The translations under genes were made by a program, and so were the position numbers. DNA of 64,000 nt from positions 62,001 to 126,000 of the forward strand of contig JAOMBK010000001.1 in NCBI GenBank assembly GCA_028344535.1. Reading direction: 5' to 3'. Of the stretch, positions 27,486 to 36,648 are shown in pieces. Source of the DNA: Pseudomonadota bacterium (GTDB lineage: Bacteria > Pseudomonadota > Gammaproteobacteria > Magnimaribacterales > D2472). The notes under the pieces were generated by a model, which ran no database searches, was not told the DNA's origin, and was given only the letters and a program-made list of their open reading frames with translations. The first letter of the stretch is position 1. Every line of letters starts with the position of its first letter.

Positions 27486-28454
27486 TTAGAAATTTCCTAA
27501 TCTCTTACCAATAATTGCATCTGCTTCGCTCATAATCCCATCGATTAACTCTTTTACTGTTGGAATGTCATTAACTAATCCAGCAACCATGCCACAAGAC
27601 CAAGCTCCAACTTCCATTGTGCCCTCATGCATAATTTTTGGATAAACCCCGGCAACCTCATCGGCTATATCTTGAAAGGTGAGCTGGTCACCTAAGGCGG
27701 CTTCTTTTTCCATAAGGCGCTCTACAGCTTCATTATTTAATACTCTTTCAGTATTTCTTAGGGAACGCATAATTAATCTGGTATCTAATTCCGACGCATT
27801 CACAATTGAATCTTTAACATTTTGATGCACAGGAGCTTCTTGGGTAGCTATAAATCTTGTACCCATGTTCATGCCTTCTGCTCCAAGAGCCATGGCCGCA
27901 ACTAAACTTCTCGCATCAGCCATGCCACCTGAGGCAACAAATGGAATTTCAAGTTCATCAGCAGCTCTTGGTAAAAGAATAAAATTAGGTATGTCATCTT
28001 CACCAGGATGCCCGCCGCACTCAAAACCATCCACTGAAACTGCGTCACATCCTATAGATTGGGCTTTTAAAGAATGTCTTACTGAGGTGCATTTGTGAAT
28101 CACCTTAATACCTGCTTCTTTGAGGGCTGGTAAATACTCAGCGGGATTTCTGCCCGCTGTCTCAACAATTGGAACGCCCCCGCCAATAATCACATCCACC
28201 AATCCTGGATAATCTGGAGGAGTTAAAGAAGGCAAAAAAGTGAGATTCACAGCAAAAGGCTTATCGGTCATTTCCTTGCATCGAGCTATCTCATTAGCAA
28301 GCTTTTCAGGGGTTCCTTGAGTTAAACCAGTAATTGTTCCAAGCCCGCCTGCATTTGATACAGCAGCAGCTAATTCTGCAAAACCAACATGATGCATACC
28401 ACCTTGAATAATAGGATGTTCAATTCCAAATAGTTCTGTAATTTTAGTTTTCAT
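27486..28454 (-). CDS. Nitronate monooxygenase-like flavoprotein
   Basis: A 322-residue NMO/2-nitropropane-dioxygenase-like TIM barrel. It shows the N-terminal block PIIQGGMHHVGFAELAAAVSNAGGLG, FMN-phosphate region ASGGMADARSLVAAMALGAEGMNMGTRF, and a His in ECGGHPGEDD. NMOs oxidise alkyl nitronates with O2 using FMN; relatives include enoyl-ACP reductase FabK-type enzymes, so the exact reaction is open. It is the last gene of the 13-gene operon, and a divergent member of the family is the first (36649). It converges with the HupE gene at a 16-base gap. Confidence 0.84.
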   Translation of the reverse strand: MKTKITELFGIEHPIIQGGMHHVGFAELAAAVSNAGGLGTITGLTQGTPEKLANEIARCKEMTDKPFAVNLTFLPSLTPPDYPGLVDVIIGGGVPIVETAGRNPAEYLPALKEAGIKVIHKCTSVRHSLKAQSIGCDAVSVDGFECGGHPGEDDIPNFILLPRAADELEIPFVASGGMADARSLVAAMALGAEGMNMGTRFIATQEAPVHQNVKDSIVNASELDTRLIMRSLRNTERVLNNEAVERLMEKEAALGDQLTFQDIADEVAGVYPKIMHEGTMEVGAWSCGMVAGLVNDIPTVKELIDGIMSEADAIIGKRLGNF

Positions 28455-28469
28455 GTTTTCTCCTTTTTT

Positions 28470-29258
28470 TCACTTCATATCTACTGGGGTTAAAAAATCT
28501 TCGTATTGCTTTTGAAGTCTCTGCATTCCTGATATCCATCTGTCTCTATCATTTCCCTTTCTTGAAACATACTCAGCTACTTCTGTATGAGGTAATACCA
28601 GAAATTTTTCTTCAGCAATGCATTTTAAAACTTCATGTGCAACCACATCGGGTTCCATCATTCCATCTACACCGGCAACACCAGGACCTTGAGCGGTCAT
28701 AGCTGTTCTAACTGCTTGAGGACAAAGACAAGAAACACCAATGCCCTTTTCTCCATAAGTGATCTTGACCCATTCGGCAAAACTTACTGCGGCTGCTTTA
28801 GTCACTGAGTAACCTGCTGCTCCTAACTGAGTTAGTAGCCCGGCTGCTGATGAAGTATTGACTAGATAACCTTCTCCTCTTTCAATCATCTGAGGTAGAA
28901 CATATTTTGCTGCAAAAATGTGAGATTGAACATTCACATCCCAAATATTCTGCCAATCCGATGCTTCAACTTCAAAAAACCCTGGCACACCCCCAATTCC
29001 TGCATTGGAACAAAAAATATCTGTGCCTCCAACATACTCATCTGCCTTTTGGATGACATCAATAATGTCTTTTTCATTGCCAACATTTGCTTGAACAGCA
29101 ATACCATCAACTGAATCAGCTGTTTCTTGTGCTCCGTCTAGATTCATATCCACAGCTACTATGGATTGAACATCAGCCTCATGAAAAGCTTCACAAAGAG
29201 CTTTTCCAATTCCGCTGGCCGCACCAGTTACAACAACCCTTTTATTTTTTACATCCAT
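28470..29258 (-). CDS. Short-chain dehydrogenase/reductase (SDR)
   Basis: A 262-residue classical SDR. TGAASGIG is at residues 11-18, CSNAGIGG near 85, and the active site YSVTK near 152-156 after TSSAAGL. It is NAD(P)-dependent with an unknown alcohol/ketone substrate. The sequence resembles SDRs annotated in aromatic, steroid and terpene catabolism, but no specific enzyme can be named. Its ATG overlaps the MBL gene stop by one base, showing tight coupling within the 13-gene operon. Confidence 0.87.
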   Translation of the reverse strand: MDVKNKRVVVTGAASGIGKALCEAFHEADVQSIVAVDMNLDGAQETADSVDGIAVQANVGNEKDIIDVIQKADEYVGGTDIFCSNAGIGGVPGFFEVEASDWQNIWDVNVQSHIFAAKYVLPQMIERGEGYLVNTSSAAGLLTQLGAAGYSVTKAAAVSFAEWVKITYGEKGIGVSCLCPQAVRTAMTAQGPGVAGVDGMMEPDVVAHEVLKCIAEEKFLVLPHTEVAEYVSRKGNDRDRWISGMQRLQKQYEDFLTPVDMK

Positions 29259-30310
29259 TAATTTATCTCGGTAATTATTATTTCATCTGAGTCTAATGGT
29301 AAAACAACCATAGTGCCATCCTTTGATGAGCTCCAATCTTTTCTTATTTCATCAACACCTCTAAAAAACATTCTCTCAGTCAAATTATTTCTTGGAGCCG
29401 GAGTCAGATGATAAAAAATTAAATGATCAACATTGGCTAGGTTTGCTGCCTGAGCTGCTTCAATAGGTGTTGCATGATAAGTCTCAATATCATTTAAGAT
29501 TTTTACTAACCCTTTGTTACCAGCTAGAGCTTTTTTCATGATAGCTAGCTGATGATTTGCTTGAGCTTCGTGAAATAACACATCAGCATCTTTAGAATGC
29601 TTGATAAGATTTTCGCTGTAAGAGGTATCGCCACTGATAACAATTGACCTACCCTTATAGTCAAATCTATACCCTAGAGCTGGTTTAACAGGATCATGAG
29701 GTACCCTAAATGCTGTGACCTTCAAGCCATCTTGATCAATGACAACTGGGTTTGATAAATCTACTGGAAACGCGTTAAATCCAGCGATATCCCTTGGCGC
29801 CACTTCATCGCCATGATGCTCATGCCTGAATTGATAGTCCAACTGATATGCATCCTCAAAACCCTGGGTTACAAGCTCAACTCCTTCAGGACCATAAACA
29901 TCCATGGGCTTTGTATGAGAAGAATTAACCCATGTCATTAAGTGAAGATCTGCAAGATCTGAAATATGATCTGAGTGAAGGTGAGTCAACAAAGTTGCCT
30001 TAATTTTATTTGTATCTATTCTCCAATTATTAAGATTTACTGCACTCCCATCTCCAATATCAACAACATAATAATTCCCTCCTGCATTAACCAGGATACA
30101 CGTTTGCGCCCTTCCAGGAGATGGAAGTGGAGATCTAGACCCACATACAACAGCTGATAATGAATTGTCATTTAAATCAGCAGTGGAGCTACCCAGAGTT
30201 TGAACAAATCTCAACATAAGACGATCTTGCACAGCTGGAACTCTTGCCAAAACAGACACCAAGATAAAGCCAAGGACAGCAATAATTGATATATATTTAA
30301 GCAGCTTCAT
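29258..30310 (-). CDS. Exported MBL-fold metallo-hydrolase
   Basis: A 350-residue metallo-beta-lactamase-fold hydrolase with an N-terminal hydrophobic segment (about residues 5-22), so likely exported or anchored. The metal motif THLHSDH (near 109-115) is clear. ISGDTSYS gives the bridging Asp, and FYHLTPAP near 310 gives a final His. The arrangement is that of RNase Z/arylsulfatase-type or lactonase-type members, but an exported location argues against tRNA processing. The substrate may be an ester, lactone or phosphodiester in the periplasm. It follows the small membrane protein gene by four bases. Confidence 0.82.
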   Translation of the reverse strand: MKLLKYISIIAVLGFILVSVLARVPAVQDRLMLRFVQTLGSSTADLNDNSLSAVVCGSRSPLPSPGRAQTCILVNAGGNYYVVDIGDGSAVNLNNWRIDTNKIKATLLTHLHSDHISDLADLHLMTWVNSSHTKPMDVYGPEGVELVTQGFEDAYQLDYQFRHEHHGDEVAPRDIAGFNAFPVDLSNPVVIDQDGLKVTAFRVPHDPVKPALGYRFDYKGRSIVISGDTSYSENLIKHSKDADVLFHEAQANHQLAIMKKALAGNKGLVKILNDIETYHATPIEAAQAANLANVDHLIFYHLTPAPRNNLTERMFFRGVDEIRKDWSSSKDGTMVVLPLDSDEIIITEIN

Positions 30311-30314
30311 AATT

Positions 30315-30692
30315 TCAATCCTCTATTGAAATCTTTGAGCCTGCAAAAATTAAAAATAAACCTACAACTACCTCAACAAGAATTGCTGACATTACAAATG
30401 GAGCACCATATAAAATAGTTGAAAGGGTTCTATACAGAGCTGCAACTAACAAAAGCATAGATGGTGCATAAAACCAATGACGTGTTGTTGTAATCGCTCC
30501 AATTAATGTCATGGCACCTACAGTTATAAAGAAACTTCCAAGATCCCCTATCTGAGTGCTAAGCCCCACTCCCTCTAACAAAGGCATACCCAAAGACGCT
30601 GCAACGTTTGCTGGGCTGATGATCCACTGAAGTCCGTTTAAAAAAAACAAAATACCAACGAGACCGGCTACTATTCTTAATACATTTTTCAT
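30315..30692 (-). CDS. Small four-helix membrane protein (possibly DUF4345-like)
   Basis: A 125-residue, very hydrophobic protein with about four predicted helices, of which the first starts at residue 4 and the last ends near 118. It resembles small DUF4345-type membrane proteins, though I am not sure of that match. No catalytic motif is visible. It lies 12 bases after the DUF2855 gene and four before the MBL gene, inside the 13-gene operon. A role as a membrane partner of a redox or transport step is only a guess. Confidence 0.65.
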   Translation of the reverse strand: MKNVLRIVAGLVGILFFLNGLQWIISPANVAASLGMPLLEGVGLSTQIGDLGSFFITVGAMTLIGAITTTRHWFYAPSMLLLVAALYRTLSTILYGAPFVMSAILVEVVVGLFLIFAGSKISIED

Positions 30693-30704
30693 TTATTTCT
30701 CCTT

Positions 30705-31808
30705 TTAATTATTTAATTTAACGATAATTCCTTCATTTGGATTAATTTTTCCATCAACCATTTCTTCATAAGTGCTGGTAAAATTTTCTAAACCATGTAT
30801 CTCTTTGATCTGCATCCAGCTTTTACTTTGCAGTGCCCTGGCAGCCATGAATGAATTTGTTTTTTCAGCATAGCCGTCGTGCCCCCAATCACCAATGCGT
30901 TTTTGGATATGAGCTGGGGCAAAAAAGAATTCAGTTCTATCTCTAAGCATTGCTTGGCCTAAAGCATCTTCTGCAGTGGTCTCATTATCCCAATGAGTCA
31001 TACCCACCGTAAGGCACTTGAGCATGTTATCACCCAGCTCCCCATGGAGAGTTCCAAGAATTTCTCGATTGCCAGCCATGTCAACCATCACAGAGCCCAC
31101 TGAATAATCTACATGACTAAGCTCATCGTAAGAAATCACTTCATCATAACAACCAAGATTTTCCACAAACTGTGAGTTTGATCGAGACGTAAGTCCAACT
31201 ATTTTTGGTGCATTTTCAATATCAGCTAGACCTTGAGCCAGACCAATGGCAGTTTTACTAGAAGCGCTAACCACAATTACTTGAGAAGCTCCAAAGTATG
31301 AATCTTCAGCCAAAGAGTCGCATAAACAAAATGCCGTAATATGAAGTGGAAATAAAAGAGCTCTAACTGCATCCATGGATGGATCGTAATTTTGATCTCC
31401 ATTAAGCCTCACATAATTATTGTAAACAGGGGGGAGTTCTTTACGGTGCTCTTTGCCATCACTAAAACTTTGATCAGAGACTTTGATTGGACTTAAAGTT
31501 AATGAGTCTGCAGCTGGAAAATAGCCAAAGAGTCGTTCTCCAATATTCAAACCTTCAATATTTGAGTGGGTAATTTCAGCAAACCCCCACATAGGTATGC
31601 AACCCCATTCATTCTTTTCATCTTGCGCTGCTGGAAAAAATTTCCAATAACCAATCGTATCTCCCGCAACACCATAAGTTACGTTATTAGCTGTAAAAGC
31701 AAAGCTTTCAATCTTGACTGCAATCTCACCATCATGAATGGAAGCTGAATCAGTATCTGCAATTCTTGAATTAGTTAAATCAGATTTTAAAGTTTGAAAT
31801 TGGCTCAT
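30705..31808 (-). CDS. DUF2855 family protein (MDR-like reductase fold)
   Basis: A 367-residue protein matching DUF2855, which resembles medium-chain dehydrogenases/quinone reductases without the zinc site: FAFTANNVTYGVAG near residue 36, GERLFGYFPA near 92, and a nucleotide-binding-like core VIVVSASSKTAIGLAQGL near 177. The reaction is unknown; NAD(P)H-dependent reduction is likely from the fold. I start at the ATG at 31808, preceded by AAAGGA. The frame runs open to 31982, but that part lies over the neighbouring membrane protein gene and reads like a shadow. Confidence 0.82.
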   Translation of the reverse strand: MSQFQTLKSDLTNSRIADTDSASIHDGEIAVKIESFAFTANNVTYGVAGDTIGYWKFFPAAQDEKNEWGCIPMWGFAEITHSNIEGLNIGERLFGYFPAADSLTLSPIKVSDQSFSDGKEHRKELPPVYNNYVRLNGDQNYDPSMDAVRALLFPLHITAFCLCDSLAEDSYFGASQVIVVSASSKTAIGLAQGLADIENAPKIVGLTSRSNSQFVENLGCYDEVISYDELSHVDYSVGSVMVDMAGNREILGTLHGELGDNMLKCLTVGMTHWDNETTAEDALGQAMLRDRTEFFFAPAHIQKRIGDWGHDGYAEKTNSFMAARALQSKSWMQIKEIHGLENFTSTYEEMVDGKINPNEGIIVKLNN

Positions 31809-31825
31809 AGTTTTTTTCCTTTGGA

Positions 31826-32305
31826 TTATTTTTTTTGTATTAGTGAAAGACTGAAAAGTATTATTAAAAGAAAAGTAATATAAGGAGCCCCAACTGCCCC
31901 TGGAGTTGCTCCAACGGTATAAATGCCTTGCACAGCTATGTCTTCTCTTATAAATGGATAACCAAAAGTTCTGAAGCTCCACTCAAATAACCACAGCAAA
32001 TACATCAATGGAATGAGTGCTTTGTATCGAAAAATAACAACCCAACAAACGACGCAAAAAATTAATTGCGCAAAACCCCATAATGAAAAAAATCTATAAA
32101 TTAAAATCATGGGATCTGGATCGCCCGTAATCGTTGAAAAGTTAGCTATTTCATGAAACCCATACTTCTCAAAGAACATATGAATGATTGATCGCCATGT
32201 CATCAAAAGCGTGAAAGCTATAAAGCCCCATAGCGCAATCTTGTGACCGCGAAAATCATTGTTAGCACTTTCAGGGAGAAGTTTATTCAAAATCCCATCC
32301 ATCAT
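31826..32305 (-). CDS. Integral membrane protein of unknown function
   Basis: About 159 residues with four predicted helices (near 24-40, 70-95, 97-118 and 135-155). I recognise no family. The longer frame from 32317 starts at TTG; I prefer the tandem ATG at 32305/32302. Either start overlaps the end of the upstream DUF1330-like gene in another frame, so it is likely translated by coupling. It sits between DUF1330-like and DUF2855 genes in the 13-gene operon. Confidence 0.62.
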   Translation of the reverse strand: MMDGILNKLLPESANNDFRGHKIALWGFIAFTLLMTWRSIIHMFFEKYGFHEIANFSTITGDPDPMILIYRFFSLWGFAQLIFCVVCWVVIFRYKALIPLMYLLWLFEWSFRTFGYPFIREDIAVQGIYTVGATPGAVGAPYITFLLIILFSLSLIQKK

Positions 32306-32789
32306 CGGTGACTTCAATATTTAGTTGTCCGGCTAATCCTGCTGTCCTATGCTTTTCACTTTCTATGTACTCATCACTTGTAGCCATTTTAAACATGGCT
32401 TTTCTGCTGGGGTATCTTACAACTGCGACAACATCCCAGAGTTCTTCGACCTCACCAAGTATTAGTCGATTAACCTCTCCACCAAATATTGGTTTAGCGC
32501 CTACTTTGGCTAAATGCCCTAAAACCTCATCAGAATAGATAGCATATGCCTCCCTTCCAGTAAGATCAGTTTCTCTTCCATCTGCATATTCTGCTTTTTC
32601 TTTAAACTTAATAAGATTGACTGCTAAAAATGGAACATCTTCTCCTAGTGCAAATCCTGCAACTTGAACTGGAGATGGAGTCACCGCATTCTTAAAAATC
32701 TTTTCCTCGTTATTGTTAGAATTTCCATCAAAGAAGAAAAGGAAAAATCCAATTAGTAATATTGCGGTAACGAAAAAATATTTCTTCAT
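32283..32789 (-). CDS. DUF1330-like protein with N-terminal membrane anchor
   Basis: A 168-residue protein with an N-terminal helix (about residues 4-20) followed by a dimeric alpha/beta-barrel (ferredoxin-like) domain of the DUF1330 type. It is a close paralogue of the next gene upstream: both share DGRETDLTG, EAYAIY-like, RYPSRKAMF and ESEKHR blocks. The function of such domains is usually a small dimeric enzyme or binding protein (monooxygenase/decarboxylase-like). The anchor suggests that this copy works at the periplasmic side. Its ATG overlaps the upstream stop (ATGA). Confidence 0.72.
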   Translation of the reverse strand: MKKYFFVTAILLIGFFLFFFDGNSNNNEEKIFKNAVTPSPVQVAGFALGEDVPFLAVNLIKFKEKAEYADGRETDLTGREAYAIYSDEVLGHLAKVGAKPIFGGEVNRLILGEVEELWDVVAVVRYPSRKAMFKMATSDEYIESEKHRTAGLAGQLNIEVTDDGWDFE

Positions 32790-33202
32790 AATAATTCGTC
32801 TTCTTTAAGTTCGATATTTAACTGGCCTTCTAGACCAGCCGATCTATGTTTTTCGCTCTCTAAGTAATCGGGGTCCATGATCATTTCAAACATGGCTTTT
32901 CGACTTGGGTACCTCGCAATTGCAACGCTATCCCATAAATCTTCAGCCTCTCCAATCATGAGGCGGCTTACTTTTCCAGATAAAACCCAATTTGCTCCTA
33001 CTTTTTTAAGATGCTCTACAACCTCTTTACCATAAATAGAATAGGCCTCTTTTCCGGTAAGATCTGTTTCCCTTCCATCCTCATATTCAGCTTTTTCTTT
33101 AAACTTTAAAAGATTCAGCATTGTTATAGGCGTGTCAGTATCACCCTCAAGAAATCCCTCAATCTGAGTTTTATGTGGTTTTAAATGGTTTTTTACCTCC
33201 AT
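32786..33202 (-). CDS. DUF1330-like dimeric alpha/beta-barrel protein (cytoplasmic copy)
   Basis: A 138-residue protein without a signal or membrane segment, otherwise strongly similar to the anchored copy just downstream (FKEKAEYEDGRETDLTGKEAY, RYPSRKAMFEMI, ESEKHRSAGLEGQLNIE). The pair is a tandem duplication in which only one copy has an export/anchor sequence. The reaction is unknown. It follows the GST at 33205 by two bases within the 13-gene operon. Confidence 0.74.
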   Translation of the reverse strand: MEVKNHLKPHKTQIEGFLEGDTDTPITMLNLLKFKEKAEYEDGRETDLTGKEAYSIYGKEVVEHLKKVGANWVLSGKVSRLMIGEAEDLWDSVAIARYPSRKAMFEMIMDPDYLESEKHRSAGLEGQLNIELKEDELL

Positions 33203-33204
33203 AA

Positions 33205-33819
33205 TTATTCTCCCATCGTAATGGCTTTTTGAAAGGCAGGCCTTGCATTAATTCTTGCCACATAGTCCTTGATATTTTGCATTTCCTCACTCACACATCC
33301 CAATCTACTGGCCATAAAACATGAATGCCCGAGCATAAGATCTGCAGCTGAGAAATCTCCAATTAGGTAGTCTTTATCAGCAAGATTTTCATTCACTGGA
33401 GCTAAAGATTTTGTGAGTAGGCTTTTTGCCTGATTTAGAACTGTCTCGTCTCTTCGATCTGGTGGCAATAAAATAGTCTGGACAACTATTTGATTCATTG
33501 GGGGCATAACCATGCCCTCGCAATAGTGGTACCACTGGAGATAAAACGGAAATTCAGAAGAATCTGAGCTCGGCTTTAATCCTCCATTCTTATGTCTCTC
33601 AAGAACATAATCAATGATGGCGCCTGATTCAAAAATTGAAATATCCCCATCTTCTAATACTGGTACTCTGCCTAATGCATGCCTTGATCTATGTTCTGGA
33701 GACTTAAGCCCCTCTTTAGTAAACGGCATAATATTTACTTCATACTCTAATCCCAACTCTTCTAACAACCAAACAACTCGACCTGCTCTGGTGCCAGCAA
33801 CAAAATGAACTTTTAACAT
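33205..33819 (-). CDS. Glutathione S-transferase
   Basis: A 204-residue GST. Thioredoxin-like N-domain (KVHFVAGTRAGRVVWLLEELGLEYEV), cis-Pro in GRVPVLEDGD near residue 51 and ESGAIIDYV near 64-72; helical C-domain with the N-capping region GDFSAADLMLGH near 150. The GTRAGR start is typical of beta/theta-like bacterial GSTs that conjugate or cleave glutathione thioethers. It is followed two bases on by the DUF1330-like genes and preceded by another GST, suggesting successive glutathione steps. Confidence 0.88.
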   Translation of the reverse strand: MLKVHFVAGTRAGRVVWLLEELGLEYEVNIMPFTKEGLKSPEHRSRHALGRVPVLEDGDISIFESGAIIDYVLERHKNGGLKPSSDSSEFPFYLQWYHYCEGMVMPPMNQIVVQTILLPPDRRDETVLNQAKSLLTKSLAPVNENLADKDYLIGDFSAADLMLGHSCFMASRLGCVSEEMQNIKDYVARINARPAFQKAITMGE

Positions 33820-33831
33820 AATTTATCCTCT

Positions 33832-34515
33832 TTATTTTTTAACCATTTTTTCTGCATTTTTTGCAAACTCTTTAGCTTTTTTGTCATCATCCAAAAGACT
33901 CTCTACTTTCATTGGCACAGATAGCCCTGCACTCATTCCAGGTTGGTCATACATAGCTTTCATCCATCGCTGCAGATGATCCAGGCCTTCAATTGAAATT
34001 CCTGACCATTTATGAGTTCTCACCCAACACCAATTGGCAATATCCGCAATGGAATAGTCTTTTGCTAACCATTCTTGTGTTGCTAAATGATCATCTAAAA
34101 CCTCAAAAAGTCTTCTGCCTTCATTTTGATAACGATCTATGGCCGGTTGAATTTTTTCTGGGAAATATCTAAAAAACACATTGGCCTGTCCCATCATCGG
34201 GCCTATACCACCCATCTGAAACATGACCCACTCAAGCACTTTAGCTTTCTCATTTAGATCGGTTGGCATTAGCTTGCCAGTCTTCTCAGCTAGATAGATC
34301 ATAATGGCGCCTGATTCAAAAATAGGCAGATTATCAGCATCTCTATCTACAATGGCAGGGATTCTGCCATTTGGACTAATTGCAAGAAACTCAGGTTTTT
34401 TTTGCTCATTTTCCATCAAATTAACCACATGGGTTTCATACTTGAGCTTCATGGCCTCCAATGTACAAGAGACTTTATGGCCATTTGGTGTTGGAGCAGT
34501 ATAAAAATCAATCAT
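33832..34515 (-). CDS. Glutathione S-transferase (nu/Ure2p-like)
   Basis: A 227-residue GST beginning [15 protein letters not shown], the TPNG motif shared by Ure2p/YghU/YfcG-type GSTs. It continues [11 protein letters not shown] with cis-Pro near residue 54, [14 protein letters not shown] near 67, and the C-terminal helical domain with [14 protein letters not shown]. The related YfcG reduces disulfides with glutathione; nu-class relatives act as glutathione lyases. It is a distant paralogue of the YghU gene at 22646 in the other operon. It sits between the DhlA-like hydrolase and a second GST. Confidence 0.9.
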   Translation of the reverse strand: MIDFYTAPTPNGHKVSCTLEAMKLKYETHVVNLMENEQKKPEFLAISPNGRIPAIVDRDADNLPIFESGAIMIYLAEKTGKLMPTDLNEKAKVLEWVMFQMGGIGPMMGQANVFFRYFPEKIQPAIDRYQNEGRRLFEVLDDHLATQEWLAKDYSIADIANWCWVRTHKWSGISIEGLDHLQRWMKAMYDQPGMSAGLSVPMKVESLLDDDKKAKEFAKNAEKMVKK

Positions 34516-34517
34516 AT

Positions 34518-35603
34518 TTATTCCTTTATAAATGATATAAGAATATCAGATAGTTGCTCTGGTCTCGTCCATTGATAAAAATGCCCTCCTCCAATATGAG
34601 GTGCACTTTTTGCATTTGGCGCCATTTTAAGAACGTCTTTTTCAATGCCATTGGTTACTGGATCGTCACCTGCAAATACTGCTAAGAAAGGTTTGGTTGA
34701 GTTTTTAAAGAATTCTCTTGCATTTTTCTGAGCTTCTAAAGATCGATCTGGAAGAGTTGGAACATGACTGGGCATTGCGCGAGGACCCATTTTAAAAGAT
34801 GGATCTGGAAAAGGTGCATCATAAGCCTTCACCAGGTCAGAGGTAAATGGTGAGATCTTTGCTAAGCCTAAATTTTCAAAAAGATACTGTCCCATCATGG
34901 AAATTTTTGATCTTTTTTCCATCATGGTTGAGTTAATAAATCCTACAGGTAGGTTTTCTGTATCCCAGCAAAATTTTTGCCAATACATAAATTTTAATGC
35001 TGGATGAAAGGTAGGTGATGACTCTTTTGAAAGGTTTTTTCCATCCATCTGCATAACCTCTTTTTGCATGCTCATTGGAGTAAGCTTTAAATTACTTGCT
35101 CTGAACTCTTTGACCTTTTCAATTACTTCTTGAGGAACATCTGGGTTATATGGTAATCCTGTATTTCCCATGGATACCTTAATAAATCTGTCAGGATCTT
35201 GTGCAATCATTCTAAGCCCAATTAAACCTCCCCAGTCCTGACCAAAAAAAGTTAAATTTAAAAAATTATTTTCTTTCAACCATTCACCCATCCAATCTAC
35301 TTGATTTTGATAGCTGTAATCTTCTCTAGCAGCTGGTTTGTCTGATTTGCCATAGCCTGGTAAGTCTGGAGCTATTACTCTAATACCAGCCTTCACTAAA
35401 AACGGAATCATTCTTGCATATAAATAACTCCAAACTGGTTGGCCATGCATGGCTAAAAGTATTGGGCCATCCTTTGGCCCCTCATCGATATGATGAATTC
35501 TTAAAGTTGTTCCATCATGAGTTTTGATGTGTGTGTAATGAGGTTCAAAAGGATATTCCTTTAAATCATTAAACCTCTCATCAGGCGTTCTTAATACTTC
35601 CAT
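34518..35603 (-). CDS. Haloalkane dehalogenase-like alpha/beta hydrolase
   Basis: A 361-residue alpha/beta hydrolase resembling DhlA-type haloalkane dehalogenases. It shows [10 protein letters not shown] (53-62), [13 protein letters not shown], the nucleophile Asp123 with the halide-binding Trp124 in GQDWGG, an acid at Asp313/314 (FAGDDP) and His341 (GGGHFYQW). DhlA has Glu in HGEPTWSYLY where this has Gln, so halide handling could differ. Related epoxide hydrolases and fluoroacetate dehalogenases share much of this pattern. In context of several GSTs it could remove halide or open an epoxide; the substrate is unproven. Confidence 0.78.
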   Translation of the reverse strand: MEVLRTPDERFNDLKEYPFEPHYTHIKTHDGTTLRIHHIDEGPKDGPILLAMHGQPVWSYLYARMIPFLVKAGIRVIAPDLPGYGKSDKPAAREDYSYQNQVDWMGEWLKENNFLNLTFFGQDWGGLIGLRMIAQDPDRFIKVSMGNTGLPYNPDVPQEVIEKVKEFRASNLKLTPMSMQKEVMQMDGKNLSKESSPTFHPALKFMYWQKFCWDTENLPVGFINSTMMEKRSKISMMGQYLFENLGLAKISPFTSDLVKAYDAPFPDPSFKMGPRAMPSHVPTLPDRSLEAQKNAREFFKNSTKPFLAVFAGDDPVTNGIEKDVLKMAPNAKSAPHIGGGHFYQWTRPEQLSDILISFIKE

Positions 35604-35608
35604 CTCTA

Positions 35609-36646
35609 TTACTTAATAATTAAATCCTCGCAACCGGTTTTTTTTAAAAAGGCCATAATTTGATTTTGATCACCATCATTTAAAGCATTAAATTCATCAT
35701 TAATCCATTGAAGACATTTTGCTTGATATGGAAAGGTGCGCTGCTCCCATTGAGCACCGTCTATTTGAGTGGTCCAGGTTTTTTCCTCAGCAGCGATAGC
35801 TTTGGCATTTGCCAAGAGTGCGGGCAAATAAACTTTGCCTACCTCTTGAAAGATGTCCGCTAAGTCCTCTTGGACAACCTCATAACTCAACCAATCGTCT
35901 TCCGCTGGATCTATGCCGCTCATGTCCTCCATACGATCCTGCCATGCAATAACTCGGGGTGATATCTCATGAGCAATTGTTCGAGATGTTGGATCAAAGC
36001 TTATTAATGCTGACAATTGACCAAATATTGCATAATCGGCTGATGATGGGCGACTGCCAAATAAAAATGCATTCTTTGACAAGCGATCTTCAAGCTGTTG
36101 CAGAAATCTCTTGTAACTTGACTCAATGATTGGAGCAGTTATTTCATTTGAACCTACAACCCAAAGTCGGCTTATCTGTAATTCAGCAATACCCTGTTTG
36201 AAAGCTTTATGTGATTCATCATCAAGACTCACATCGTGCAATAATGGCAAAATGGTGCCTGCTTTATCTATATCTTCTTTGAAGTGCCATCTGTAATGAA
36301 ACATATATTTTGTGACCCACTCATCTCCAAAATCTTCTAAAACATAGTTCAAAAAAGCTAGTTTTGGATCGTGAGGAATTACCCCTCTATCAGGAAATTC
36401 ATTTTCTAAATGGTGAATGATTGGAGTAGAATCAGTGATTGCTTTATGCGCACCATCAACCTCAAAAATCATCACTGGAAGTAAAACGGGTTTTGGCACC
36501 TCAAGGTTACGTTTTTCAATCAACTCCCTGGCATTGCCCCACTCTACTGTGTATGGAATCCTTCTGTAACGAAGCAAGGCAACCATCTTTCTTGTATACG
36601 GTGAAGCGGGCACTCCAATAACTGGGATAGGGTTCAAACTTTTCAT
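35609..36646 (-). CDS. GST-fold protein with extended C-terminus
   Basis: About 345 residues. The N-terminal thioredoxin-like domain reads PVIGVPASPYTRKMVALLRYRRIPYTVEW, followed by LPVMIFEVDG with cis-Pro and the TDSTPIIHHLE helix. A long C-terminal helical region (about 130-345) has GSRPSSADYAIFGQL near 210. It is larger than canonical GSTs and may bind an extra ligand or partner. I start at the ATG at 36646, which follows the upstream stop by two bases (TAAGAATG); a frame from 36679 would overlap that gene. Catalytic use of glutathione is assumed from the fold. Confidence 0.75.
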   Translation of the reverse strand: MKSLNPIPVIGVPASPYTRKMVALLRYRRIPYTVEWGNARELIEKRNLEVPKPVLLPVMIFEVDGAHKAITDSTPIIHHLENEFPDRGVIPHDPKLAFLNYVLEDFGDEWVTKYMFHYRWHFKEDIDKAGTILPLLHDVSLDDESHKAFKQGIAELQISRLWVVGSNEITAPIIESSYKRFLQQLEDRLSKNAFLFGSRPSSADYAIFGQLSALISFDPTSRTIAHEISPRVIAWQDRMEDMSGIDPAEDDWLSYEVVQEDLADIFQEVGKVYLPALLANAKAIAAEEKTWTTQIDGAQWEQRTFPYQAKCLQWINDEFNALNDGDQNQIMAFLKKTGCEDLIIK

Positions 36647-36648
36647 TC

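Noticed and set aside
31809..31982. N-terminal extension of the DUF2855 gene by 58 residues
   Set aside because: This stretch overlaps the end of the membrane protein gene in another frame. A good ribosome site (AAAGGA) precedes the ATG at 31808, where the family homology begins.
32786..33202. Antibiotic monooxygenase or polyketide-type enzyme call for the DUF1330-like genes
   Set aside because: The fold is similar, but no conserved catalytic residues specific to those enzymes were visible, so only the domain type is stated.
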